DNA of 6,490 nucleotides from Sulfurimonas sp. Lineage in GTDB: Bacteria; Campylobacterota; Campylobacteria; Campylobacterales; Sulfurimonadaceae. The stretch is from positions 1 to 6,490 of the forward strand of contig JALSKR010000274.1 of assembly GCA_026988735.1 (NCBI GenBank), read 5' to 3'. Position numbers and translations under genes: made by a program. Under the pieces are notes generated by a model that saw only the letters and a list, made by a program, of their open reading frames with translations, had not been told where the DNA came from and searched no databases. The first letter of the stretch is position 1. Each line of letters opens with the position of its first letter. Below, one piece after another: positions 1-6,347 of the stretch.

Positions 1-1
1 T

Positions 2-403
2 GTTGTTGCCAAAGATGAAAAAGAGCATGGACTCAGAGCTGCACTTAATTACGGGCACACATTTGGACATGTCATTGAAAACGAAACAAAATACAAAACA
101 TATTTGCATGGTGAAGCGGTAGCCATCGGTATGGTTATGGCAAATGAAGTTGCTGTCGCTATGAACCTGATGACACCTGAGGAGGCACAGAGGGTAAAAG
201 AACTTTTGCAAAAGTATGATTTACCGACTTCTTATACCATCGAAGATGTGAACAGTTTTTATGAAACATTCTTTTTGGATAAAAAAAGTCTGGATGCTTC
301 TGTAACATTTATCATCCCAGTAGGCATTGGTGGCGTAAAAATAACGGATGACATAGACAAAGAAGTGATTCTCTCAGTTCTTCGTAAATTTGGAAACAAC
401 TGA
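2..403 (+). CDS. aroB: 3-dehydroquinate synthase, C-terminal part (5' end outside the window)
   Basis: This is the last 133 codons of AroB, the second shikimate-pathway enzyme, a cytosolic NAD- and metal-dependent enzyme that converts DAHP to 3-dehydroquinate. The frame is open from base 2 and ends at TGA 401-403, so the gene starts upstream; the ATG at 104 is internal. The visible part has the family's metal-site block NYGHTFGH (codons about 17-24 of the fragment) followed by LHGEAVAIGM (about 34-43). In characterised homologues the first His of GHxxGH and the His of LHGE bind the metal; both are present. A typical helical C-terminal domain follows, ending normally, with no frameshift. It heads the visible part of an operon: its stop shares one base with the start of the channel gene (TGATG). 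The identification is secure; only the missing N-terminal NAD domain is unseen. Confidence 0.95.
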   Translation, partial: VVAKDEKEHGLRAALNYGHTFGHVIENETKYKTYLHGEAVAIGMVMANEVAVAMNLMTPEEAQRVKELLQKYDLPTSYTIEDVNSFYETFFLDKKSLDASVTFIIPVGIGGVKITDDIDKEVILSVLRKFGNN

Positions 404-2034
404 TGTTGTTAAAGTTTTTCATTTTTACTGTTTGTATACTTTTTTCTCCTTTGTTGCAGGCAGATGTTTTTGTTGAACAAAATGCCACAGATACAACAAA
501 AGAAGAAGCGCTTACACTTGAGAAGATAAAATCATATGAGCAGCAGATAAATACCATAGAGTCAGAGATATCTGATGAAAACATGTGGATGAAAAGTTAC
601 TCTTCTTACATGACTTCTATGGATGTAAAGCATAATCTTGATGCCATTAAAAAAAGAATCAGGTATCTTGCCAAGCATTCTAAAACAGATGCGGATAAAG
701 ATGAACTTATCGCCTTGATATCTAAAGAAAATATTCTGGCTTCACAGATTGAAAAACTAAAAGGCACTAACAGTTCTGCACCGTTTTCTGGATTGATAAC
801 GCCTCCAAATATCGACAAAGTGCCGGAAATCAACAACCCTTTTGATATTCTGACCGGTCTGTCTGTGATAAAAACACTCAATGCAAATCTTGAAGAGTAC
901 AAGAAAAAAAGAGAGAGTCTGATTGATTTAATCAACAAGTTAAAACAAGAAAAAGAAATTTACAAAAAAATTGTACACCTGCAGCCAAAAAACAAAAAGT
1001 ATGCTGATATATACAGAAAAAAGCTTACACAGCTGGAGATGTTTGAACAGGCACTCGATACTATGAATGTCACAATGAATGTGTATCAAAAGCGTTTGGA
1101 TATCGCAGAGATAAACATTAACAAAGGTATTGAAAAACAGGTTTACAGACTTGTTAAAATCGGTCTGGCAATACTCTTTGTATTTTTTATATTTTTTCTT
1201 TTAAAGTTGGTTGTCAAAAAATATATTACAGATAACGAACGTTTTTATATGGCAAATAAAATCATCACATTTACCAATTTTATCATCATAATTTTGATTT
1301 TATTTTTCAACTATATAGAAAATGCTGCATATCTTGTCACTATCTTAGGATTTGCCTCGGCAGGTATCGCTATTGCGATGAAAGACTGGTTCATGTCAAT
1401 GCTGGGCTGGCTTGTTATTGTCTTTGGTGGAAGTATACATGTAGGGGACAGAATTCGTGTAGATATGGATGGAATGCGATATATTGGCGATGTTTTAGAT
1501 ATTTCATTATTGCGTATGACAATTTTAGAAGATATTACACTTACAACAATCGTTCAAAACAGGCGCGCAGGAAGAATAATATTTATACCAAACAACTATA
1601 TTTTTACGCATATGATAGCAAACTATACGCATCATGCCCTAAAAACTGTTTGGGATGGTATCAAAATAACTATCACTTTTGAATCAAATCATAAAAAAGC
1701 GATGCACATTGTTAAAGAAATTACCAAAAAGTATTCTAAAGGGTATACGGATATTACAAGAAAACAATTGAATAAATTACGCCAGCATTATAGTTTAAAA
1801 AACACAAATGTTGAGCCTCGTATTTTTTCTTTTATACAGACAAATGGACTTGATATTGAAGCATGGTATTTAACAAATGCTTACGGTACTTTAACATTGA
1901 GAAGTGTTATTTCAAGTGAGATAGTTGATGCTTTTAATGCAGAAGAGGATATTACTATTGCTTATCCAACACAAAAGCTGTATATGTCTGGACAAAATGA
2001 AGTACCAGTAAAGCATAATCATGAGTTGGTATAG
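403..2034 (+). CDS. MscS-type mechanosensitive channel with a large periplasmic N-terminal domain
   Basis: A 543-residue inner-membrane protein of the small-conductance mechanosensitive channel family, expected to open under membrane tension and release solutes in osmotic downshock. Residues 1-20 form a signal peptide (hydrophobic core, likely cut after LLQA). Residues about 30-245 are charged and helical with coiled-coil character (for example 155-190), predicted periplasmic. Three membrane segments follow at about 247-270, 284-303 and 309-340. The last is the pore-lining helix, rich in Gly/Ala (GFASAGIAIAMKDW), leading into the MscS beta-domain (GGSIHVGDRIRV at 342-353; RIIFIPNNYIF at 391-401) and a C-terminal alpha/beta domain ending near IAYPTQKLYM. 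It is about twice the length of E. coli MscS (about 286 residues), resembling larger periplasmic-domain members such as YbdG/YnaI/MscK-like proteins; it was not assigned to one. The start overlaps the aroB stop by one base, with GGAA at 392-395 as a modest ribosome site. The channel family is firm; gating stimulus and ion preference are not visible. Confidence 0.9.
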   Translation: MLLKFFIFTVCILFSPLLQADVFVEQNATDTTKEEALTLEKIKSYEQQINTIESEISDENMWMKSYSSYMTSMDVKHNLDAIKKRIRYLAKHSKTDADKDELIALISKENILASQIEKLKGTNSSAPFSGLITPPNIDKVPEINNPFDILTGLSVIKTLNANLEEYKKKRESLIDLINKLKQEKEIYKKIVHLQPKNKKYADIYRKKLTQLEMFEQALDTMNVTMNVYQKRLDIAEININKGIEKQVYRLVKIGLAILFVFFIFFLLKLVVKKYITDNERFYMANKIITFTNFIIIILILFFNYIENAAYLVTILGFASAGIAIAMKDWFMSMLGWLVIVFGGSIHVGDRIRVDMDGMRYIGDVLDISLLRMTILEDITLTTIVQNRRAGRIIFIPNNYIFTHMIANYTHHALKTVWDGIKITITFESNHKKAMHIVKEITKKYSKGYTDITRKQLNKLRQHYSLKNTNVEPRIFSFIQTNGLDIEAWYLTNAYGTLTLRSVISSEIVDAFNAEEDITIAYPTQKLYMSGQNEVPVKHNHELV

Positions 2035-3282
2035 ATGAAAAAAGTATATTTTAAAACATTCGGCTGCCGGACAAATCTTTATGACTCTCAGGTTATGATG
2101 AGTTCATTAAAAGAGTATGAAATAACCCAAAATGAAGCAGAAGCCGATGTCATCGTCATAAACTCCTGCACGGTAACCAATGGTGCAGATACACATGTGC
2201 GTTCCTATATTTCACAGATTGAAAAAAACAATGCCGATGCAAAGCTTTTTTTAACGGGGTGCGGGGCGCATACAAAGGGAGAATCTCTTTTAAAAGAAAA
2301 CCGTATCCACGGTGTATTCGGGCAAAGTGAAAAACAAAAAATAGATACACTTTTGGCAAAAGAAAAGCCCTTTTACGAACCGGGTGATTTAAATCATATA
2401 GATGACATGATTGTAGATGAATTTGTTGGTAAAAGCAGAGCCTTTATAAAGATACAGGAGGGGTGTAATTTTCGCTGTTCTTACTGCATTATTCCCTATG
2501 TACGTGGCGATGCAAGAAGTATGAATGAGAGTAAAATACTCGAACAGGTAAGCAGGTTGGCTTTGAACGGCTTTGGTGAATTCATTTTAACCGGTACCAA
2601 TGTCGGCAGTTACGGGCAGGATACAAAAACTTCCTTGGCAAAATTGATGAAAAAAATGTCACAAATCCGTGGTGTACGACGCATACGTCTGGGCAGTGTT
2701 GAACCAATTCAAATCACAGATGAGTTTAAAGAGATTTTAGATGAGCCGTGGATGGAAAAGCATATGCACATTGCTTTGCAGCATACATCGCCAAAAATGC
2801 TAAAACTGATGAACAGAAGAAATGTCTACAGGCAGGATAAAGAGTTGTTTGAACTTTTGGCAGAAAAAGGCTATGCGATAGGAACTGATTTTATTACAGG
2901 GCATCCGGGTGAGAGCGAAGATTTATGGCGTGAAGCTATAGAGAATGTAAAAGCATTGCCACTGACGCATCTACATGCTTTTTCCTATTCAAAGCGTGAT
3001 GGTACTCCCTCTGCCATTATGAAGCCGGAGGTAAACGGTAAAATAGCAAAAGAAAGACTGCATGAATTACAGGATTTGATACAACAGAAAAATTTTGATT
3101 TCAGAAATGCCTACAAGGGAGAACTTGAAGTGCTGATAGAGTCTTACAAAGAAGGGGTCTATCATGGGGTTGATCAGCATTTTAATAAAATTGTTGTAGA
3201 GTCGCAAGAAGATCTGGTTGGAAACTGGATTACTGTTACTAACTATGAAGTAAAAAAGGACTTCAATTATGCCAGAATCTAA
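2035..3282 (+). CDS. mtaB: tRNA (N6-threonylcarbamoyladenosine-37-C2)-methylthiotransferase MtaB
   Basis: A 415-residue radical-SAM methylthiotransferase that would add a methylthio group to t6A37 of ANN-decoding tRNAs, giving ms2t6A. The layout is complete. The N-terminal MTTase domain has the three cysteines for the auxiliary 4Fe-4S cluster: C11 (KTFGCRTN), C45 (INSCTVTN) and C76 (LTGCGAHT). The radical-SAM domain has CNFRCSYC (C144, C148, C151) for the SAM-binding cluster. A TRAM-like RNA-binding domain lies in the last ~60 residues (KGELEVLIES...GNWITVTNYEV). MiaB and RimO are the alternatives; the cysteine context, length and operon position fit the MtaB (YqeV) branch better, but a tree would be needed to exclude MiaB. 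The ATG directly follows the channel gene's TAG with no spacer and only a weak GAG upstream (2023-2025), so translation is probably coupled. The 3' end overlaps the next gene by 14 bases. Confidence 0.9.
   Translation: MKKVYFKTFGCRTNLYDSQVMMSSLKEYEITQNEAEADVIVINSCTVTNGADTHVRSYISQIEKNNADAKLFLTGCGAHTKGESLLKENRIHGVFGQSEKQKIDTLLAKEKPFYEPGDLNHIDDMIVDEFVGKSRAFIKIQEGCNFRCSYCIIPYVRGDARSMNESKILEQVSRLALNGFGEFILTGTNVGSYGQDTKTSLAKLMKKMSQIRGVRRIRLGSVEPIQITDEFKEILDEPWMEKHMHIALQHTSPKMLKLMNRRNVYRQDKELFELLAEKGYAIGTDFITGHPGESEDLWREAIENVKALPLTHLHAFSYSKRDGTPSAIMKPEVNGKIAKERLHELQDLIQQKNFDFRNAYKGELEVLIESYKEGVYHGVDQHFNKIVVESQEDLVGNWITVTNYEVKKDFNYARI
3256..3260 (+). promoter_or_regulatory. Ribosome binding site for the FtsH-like gene
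   Basis: AAGGA lies 8 bases before the ATG at 3269, inside the last codons of mtaB. It supports this start, which overlaps the mtaB end by 14 bases, and the start also gives a correctly placed N-terminal membrane helix. Confidence 0.7.
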
Positions 3283-4921
3283 AACAAACAGAATAGCCAT
3301 TTATATTTCCGCATTTATTATTATTGTACTGATTTTATTTGCTCTCTTGCGAGACAATGCAGATGCAATAACCCTGAAACAGGCAAAAGAACTCCTACAA
3401 AAGCATAGTGTAGAAAAAGTAATTGCCACAAAAAAATATGTCTATCTAAAAACAAAAAAAGGATATTACAAAATCCCTTTTTCCCAGGTAACACCTAACA
3501 TGTTTGCTGATTATAAAGTTGAAGTTGACAATGAGACCAATATATTGGTCTATTTATTACTGTTTGTACTGATCTTGGGACTTGGTTCTTTAGCTTTTAG
3601 AAAATGGCAAAAAAAATCTTTGAGAGAAATTTTTACTGTCAGTGAATCAAAAGATGACACAAACTTTTCTCTTTCGGAAGGGAATACTCATATTGAAGCG
3701 ATAAAAAGTGATGTGAGTTTTGATGATATTGGTGGTATCAGTGATGTAAAAGTGGAACTTGAAGAGATTATAGATTTTATGAAAAACCCAAAACGATACA
3801 AAAGCTTTGGTGCCCGTATGCCAAAAGGAGTCTTGCTTATAGGACCTCCTGGTGTGGGTAAAACGATGATAGCAAAAGCGGTTGCCCATGAAGCGGGTGT
3901 ACCGTTTTACTATCAGAGCGGGGCATCATTTGTACAGATATATGTCGGTATGGGTGCAAAACGTGTACATGAACTTTTTGCTGCAGCAAAAAAAAATGCT
4001 CCTTCTATAATATTTATTGATGAGATTGATGCTGTCGGTAAAAAAAGAGACGGCAACAGAAATGATGAGAGAGAGGCGACTTTAAATCAGCTTTTAACTG
4101 AAATGGACGGATTTGAAGGCTCAAGCGGTGTAATTGTTGTTGCTGCGACTAATAAAATAGATGTTTTGGATTCCGCACTGTTGCGTGCAGGACGTTTTGA
4201 CAGACGGATTTTTGTAGAGTTACCGACAAAAAAAGAACGTGAAGCAATTTTAATGAAATATTTGGAAAAAGTACCGCATGATCTGGATGTGAAAATAGTA
4301 GCAAATATGACAGTAGGTTTTAACGGTGCGGCATTGGCAGCGCTTGTAAATGAAGCTGCACTTTTAGCATTGCGCCAAAATGACTTTCATGTGACTTTAG
4401 AACACTTTGAACAGGTAAAAGACAAAGTCATGTTTGGAAAGAAAAAGCTTCAAATGCTCAATGAACGCCAAAAAGGATTTCGGGCAACCTATCAGGCCGG
4501 CAAAGTGCTTGTAGCAACCTATTATGATATAGCATTTGAAAAGTTAATGCTTTCAAACGAAAAACTGACACCTGCTACGGATGAGCCGTTTATAAAACAG
4601 GAACTCGAATCTCGGGTGAAGATGCTTTTAGCCGGAATAGCAGCATGTGACATAAAATACAATGAACATGCAAGCAGTGCTAAAGATGATCTGGATGAGG
4701 CAAAAGAGCTTGTGAAAAAAATGTGTCAGGAGTATGGCATGTGTTCATCATTGCTTCCGGATGAAAAAGAACAGAAACTACTTTTAAAAAGACTTTATGA
4801 AGAGAGCAGTGTGTTACTTGAGTCTCTTATGGATGTATTGAAAAAAATCGAGTATGTCCTTTTGGAACGTGAAAGTATTAGTAAAACTGAAGTAAAAGAG
4901 TATTTAAATGAAGTTTTTTAG
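3269..4921 (+). CDS. FtsH-like membrane AAA ATPase with a degenerate protease site (predicted pseudoprotease)
   Basis: A 550-residue protein with the architecture of FtsH, the membrane-anchored ATP-dependent zinc protease. Membrane helix 1 is at about 9-27, a small periplasmic domain at 28-90, helix 2 at about 91-110, then the AAA module: Walker A GPPGVGKT (192-199), pore loop IYVGMGA (224-230), Walker B IIFIDEID (247-254), sensor 1 N295 and arginine fingers in LRAGRFDRR (R309, R312). All ATPase residues are intact. In the M41 protease domain, however, the position of the zinc motif HEAGH reads YQAGK (408-412): both histidines and the catalytic glutamate are gone. The third zinc-ligand aspartate appears kept (D474 in KDDLDEAKELV). 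It therefore should unfold or remodel membrane proteins without cutting them, comparable to the inactive FtsHi proteins of plants. It is shorter than typical FtsH (about 600-650). A true FtsH is expected elsewhere in the genome. Database labels of 'ftsH' for this gene would be misleading. It overlaps both neighbours by 14 bases. Confidence 0.9.
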   Translation: MPESKTNRIAIYISAFIIIVLILFALLRDNADAITLKQAKELLQKHSVEKVIATKKYVYLKTKKGYYKIPFSQVTPNMFADYKVEVDNETNILVYLLLFVLILGLGSLAFRKWQKKSLREIFTVSESKDDTNFSLSEGNTHIEAIKSDVSFDDIGGISDVKVELEEIIDFMKNPKRYKSFGARMPKGVLLIGPPGVGKTMIAKAVAHEAGVPFYYQSGASFVQIYVGMGAKRVHELFAAAKKNAPSIIFIDEIDAVGKKRDGNRNDEREATLNQLLTEMDGFEGSSGVIVVAATNKIDVLDSALLRAGRFDRRIFVELPTKKEREAILMKYLEKVPHDLDVKIVANMTVGFNGAALAALVNEAALLALRQNDFHVTLEHFEQVKDKVMFGKKKLQMLNERQKGFRATYQAGKVLVATYYDIAFEKLMLSNEKLTPATDEPFIKQELESRVKMLLAGIAACDIKYNEHASSAKDDLDEAKELVKKMCQEYGMCSSLLPDEKEQKLLLKRLYEESSVLLESLMDVLKKIEYVLLERESISKTEVKEYLNEVF

Positions 4922-5429
4922 CGGATTTTCTTTAAAGAATGAAGAACATTTTTTTGATGCTTACATGTGTAAGAGTGATCTTACTGTAAGCGGTTTCAGT
5001 TATGGTGCGATTAAAGCATTTGAGTATACATGTAAAGCCTTGGAAGAAGGAAAAAGAGTAGATACTTTACAGCTTTTTTCACCGGCTTTTTTTCAAAGTA
5101 AAGATGAAAAGTTTAAGAAACTGCAGTTAATGGCATACAGGAAAAATGAAAGTGTTTATTTGCAGCAATTTATAAATGCCTGTTTTTTGCCATATGAGAG
5201 AAAAGAGGTAGAGCGCAGTGTGACAGTGTTGGAAGAGTTGGATGAACTTTTACATTATGAATGGGATATGCAAAAACTATATGCATTAACAGACAAAGGT
5301 GTGACAATTGAAGTGTATCTAGGTGGAAAAGATCAGATAGTTGATACGAAGAGTGCCAAAGAGTTTTTTTTGGATGTGGCAACGGTTACATACATAAAAG
5401 AGGCAAATCATTTTTTGCAACTTTTTTGA
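4908..5429 (+). CDS. bioV: BioV-type pimeloyl-ACP methyl ester esterase
   Basis: A 173-residue compact alpha/beta-hydrolase. By resemblance to Helicobacter BioV it would hydrolyse the methyl ester of pimeloyl-ACP, ending the BioC-primed fatty-acid cycles and releasing pimeloyl-ACP for BioF in biotin synthesis; cytosolic. A plausible catalytic triad is visible: nucleophile S31 in GFSYG (29-33), D142 in GGKDQI (139-144) and H168 in ANHFL (166-170). The family-like start MKFFSGFSLKNE and the LQLFSPAFFQ strand (54-63) also match my memory of the H. pylori protein. It is far shorter than E. coli BioH (256 residues), lacking a full lid domain. The ATG overlaps the FtsH-like stop by 14 bases, with AAGAG (4896-4900) 7 bases upstream. 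It is the last gene of the operon. The hydrolase fold is firm; the exact substrate is by family resemblance only. Confidence 0.8.
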   Translation: MKFFSGFSLKNEEHFFDAYMCKSDLTVSGFSYGAIKAFEYTCKALEEGKRVDTLQLFSPAFFQSKDEKFKKLQLMAYRKNESVYLQQFINACFLPYERKEVERSVTVLEELDELLHYEWDMQKLYALTDKGVTIEVYLGGKDQIVDTKSAKEFFLDVATVTYIKEANHFLQLF

Positions 5430-5564
5430 GAAATCAGCAATATTCACAAAGTCAGGAAGCTTTCTCGGCATTCAGATTAATATCTTAATACCATTAAGTT
5501 AAGTATCTACCGGTTCCAAAAATATGTGGCTTAAAAATTAGAAAAATTAAATGAAGGAAAAAAT
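5430..5564 (+). promoter_or_regulatory. bioV-mog intergenic region with small AT-rich repeats; probable mog promoter region
   Basis: The 135-bp gap is the first real break after the operon and should carry the mog promoter. It holds an inverted repeat CTTAAT-ACC-ATTAAG (5484-5498) embedded in tandem TTAATATC/TTAATACC (5477-5492), followed by another TTAAG (5499-5503). This could be an operator or simply AT-rich spacer. No convincing -35/-10 pair was found; TAATAT at 5478-5483 is only a weak -10 candidate. No good Rho-independent terminator for the upstream operon is visible, so readthrough into mog is possible. Confidence 0.3.
5554..5558 (+). promoter_or_regulatory. Ribosome binding site for mog
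   Basis: AAGGA lies 6 bases before the ATG at 5565, a strong Shine-Dalgarno match at good spacing. It fixes the mog start, which also matches the family N-terminus. Confidence 0.8.
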
Positions 5565-6098
5565 ATGAGTGAAATAAAAATAGGTGTAATCACCGCAAGT
5601 GACAGAGCAAGTAAAGGTATTTATGAAGATATAAGCGGAGTAGCTATTCAAGATACGATGAAAGAGTATTTAAAAAGTGAATTTGAGATAGTTTACAGAT
5701 GTATTCCTGATGAGCAGGATGTGCTTGAAGCAACAATGAAAGAGTTATGTGATGATGCAGGATGTTGCCTTGTTGTAACGACAGGAGGAACAGGTCCTGC
5801 ACCTCGTGATGTGACACCAGAAGCTACCGAGAATGTATGCGACAAAATGATGCCAGGTTTTGGGGAACTGATGCGTCAAGTGAGCCTTCAGTATGTTCCA
5901 ACGGCTATTCTTTCCCGCCAGACAGCAGGAATCAGAGGTAAAAGTCTGATTATCAATTTGCCGGGGAAACCAAAATCAATCAGAGAGTGTCTTGATGCGG
6001 TTTTTCCAGCGGTTCCCTACTGTATAGATTTAATTGAAGGCCCTTATATAGAGACAAATGAAGATGTCATAAAGGCATTCAGACCTAAAGCAAAGTAG
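5565..6098 (+). CDS. mog: Molybdopterin adenylyltransferase
   Basis: A complete 177-residue cytosolic MogA/MoaB-fold protein. It adenylates molybdopterin with ATP to give MPT-AMP, the substrate on which MoeA inserts molybdate to form Moco. Seen in order: IGVITASDRAS (6-16), the nucleotide/MPT-binding TTGGTGPAPRDVTPEAT (72-88), MPGFGELMRQ (96-105), PTAILSRQTAGIRGKSLIINLPGKP (112-136). D49 (CIPDE) and D82 (PRDVT) coincide in number with the aspartates shown to matter in E. coli MogA. Length (177 versus about 195) and the whole-length match favour MogA over MoaB or the longer MoeA/CinA relatives. It stands alone after a 135-bp gap, so it is likely its own unit, with no other molybdenum gene in the window. 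The Moco would serve enzymes such as periplasmic nitrate reductase or formate dehydrogenase elsewhere in the genome; that is inference. Confidence 0.95.
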   Translation: MSEIKIGVITASDRASKGIYEDISGVAIQDTMKEYLKSEFEIVYRCIPDEQDVLEATMKELCDDAGCCLVVTTGGTGPAPRDVTPEATENVCDKMMPGFGELMRQVSLQYVPTAILSRQTAGIRGKSLIINLPGKPKSIRECLDAVFPAVPYCIDLIEGPYIETNEDVIKAFRPKAK

Positions 6099-6168
6099 AG
6101 AATATATAAATTATTTTTTAACAATTATTATTATGTCGTATAGGTACAAGTAAAATTCTTCCTTCTTT
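6099..6168. other. mog 3' flank, no gene seen
   Basis: An AT-rich stretch after the mog stop. It contains a TTTTTT run (6114-6119) without a GC-rich hairpin before it, so no classical terminator can be called, and no open frame of note. Confidence 0.4.
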
Positions 6169-6177
6169 TGATACAAT
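6169..6177 (+). promoter_or_regulatory. Extended -10 promoter-like site
   Basis: TGATACAAT is an extended -10 (TG, one base, TACAAT) preceded by a pyrimidine-rich CTTCCTTCTTTT tract. It resembles the TTTTGATACAAT sites common before Campylobacterota genes. No -35 is evident, which is usual for this phylum. The expected start point is near 6183-6186, exactly where the inserted palindromic element begins, so the promoter has no obvious gene now. Confidence 0.4.
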
Positions 6178-6180
6178 GGG

Positions 6181-6185
6181 TTAAA
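6181..6185. repeat. Target-site duplication, left copy
   Basis: TTAAA directly before the left terminal inverted repeat; the identical TTAAA at 6348-6352 directly follows the right one. A 5-bp direct repeat at both borders is the footprint of DDE-type transposition. Being AT-only it could match by chance, but it fits the element borders exactly. Confidence 0.65.
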
Positions 6186-6201
6186 CCCGAATTATGCAAT
6201 A
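6186..6201 (+). repeat. Left terminal inverted repeat of the MITE-like element
   Basis: CCCGAATTATGCAATA, a perfect reverse complement of 6332-6347. The match extends by two more bases (AA outside), which are taken as part of the target duplication. Confidence 0.85.
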
Positions 6202-6252
6202 GAAAATTAAAAATATCACCTATCATTGCACTCAAGGGACATTCATTAAAAA

Positions 6253-6281
6253 TTGACACTACCAATAAGGTAGCTTACAAT
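6253..6281 (+). promoter_or_regulatory. Near-consensus sigma-70 promoter inside the MITE-like element
   Basis: TTGACA (6253-6258) and TACAAT (6276-6281) are separated by exactly 17 bases, matching 11 of 12 consensus positions. It faces right, out of the element, toward the end of the window; the start point would be near 6288. The spacer contains the element's apical hairpin. The mirror-strand equivalent (TTGTAA, then GTCAAT) is much poorer, so the promoter is directional despite the palindrome. Activity is predicted, not shown. Confidence 0.5.
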
Positions 6282-6331
6282 TTTTACTAAACATCCCTTA
6301 AGCACAAGCATAGGCAACCTTTAGAAATCTT

Positions 6332-6347
6332 TATTGCATAATTCGGG
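6332..6347 (-). repeat. Right terminal inverted repeat of the MITE-like element
   Basis: TATTGCATAATTCGGG, a perfect reverse complement of the left end at 6186-6201. Confidence 0.85.

Larger units (their letters stand above)
6186..6347. mobile_element. 162-bp palindromic MITE-like element
   Basis: A short non-autonomous transposon-like element with no coding frame. The ends are 16-bp perfect inverted repeats, CCCGAATTATGCAATA (6186-6201) and its complement (6332-6347), bordered by 5-bp TTAAA duplications. The interior is also symmetric around 6266.5: CCTAT/ATAGG (6219-6223 with 6310-6314), AAGGGA/TCCCTT (6234-6239 with 6294-6299), TAAAAATTG/CAATTTTTA (6247-6255 with 6278-6286), all in the same register, capped by CTACC-AATAA-GGTAG (6259-6273). 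By hand count about 52 of the outer 70 positions pair. A single strand would form one long imperfect hairpin. It must be moved by a transposase in trans; the parent family could not be fixed (5-bp duplications and CC-starting ends would allow IS1380 or IS1634 types, a guess). Confidence 0.8.

Noticed and set aside
312..584. Leftward open frame across the aroB/channel junction, and similar leftward frames at 606-938, 2156-2359, 3067-3300, 3647-3889 and 5170-5382
   Set aside because: Each lies opposite a well-supported gene, has no recognisable motifs or ribosome site, and reads as low-complexity shadow sequence.
5403..5427. GCAAA...TTTGC hairpin followed by AAC and six T's at the end of bioV, as a Rho-independent terminator
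   Set aside because: The stem is only 5 bp with two G-C pairs, lies inside the coding end, and the T run is displaced by three bases; too weak to call.
5551..5568. Five-codon leader frame (ATG AAG GAA AAA ATA TGA) overlapping the mog start as ATGA
   Set aside because: Its start has no ribosome site and it contains the mog Shine-Dalgarno itself, so it is probably a coincidence of A-rich sequence.
6178..6188. GGGTTAAACCC palindrome at the left border of the MITE
   Set aside because: It arises from the chance GGG before the target duplication joined to the CCC of the element end; the right border does not show the same structure.
6186..6347. Palindromic element as the mog transcription terminator
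   Set aside because: The right arm is followed by GGGTTAAATAAAA, not a T run, and the exact target duplication fits transposition better; a secondary role in termination is not excluded.
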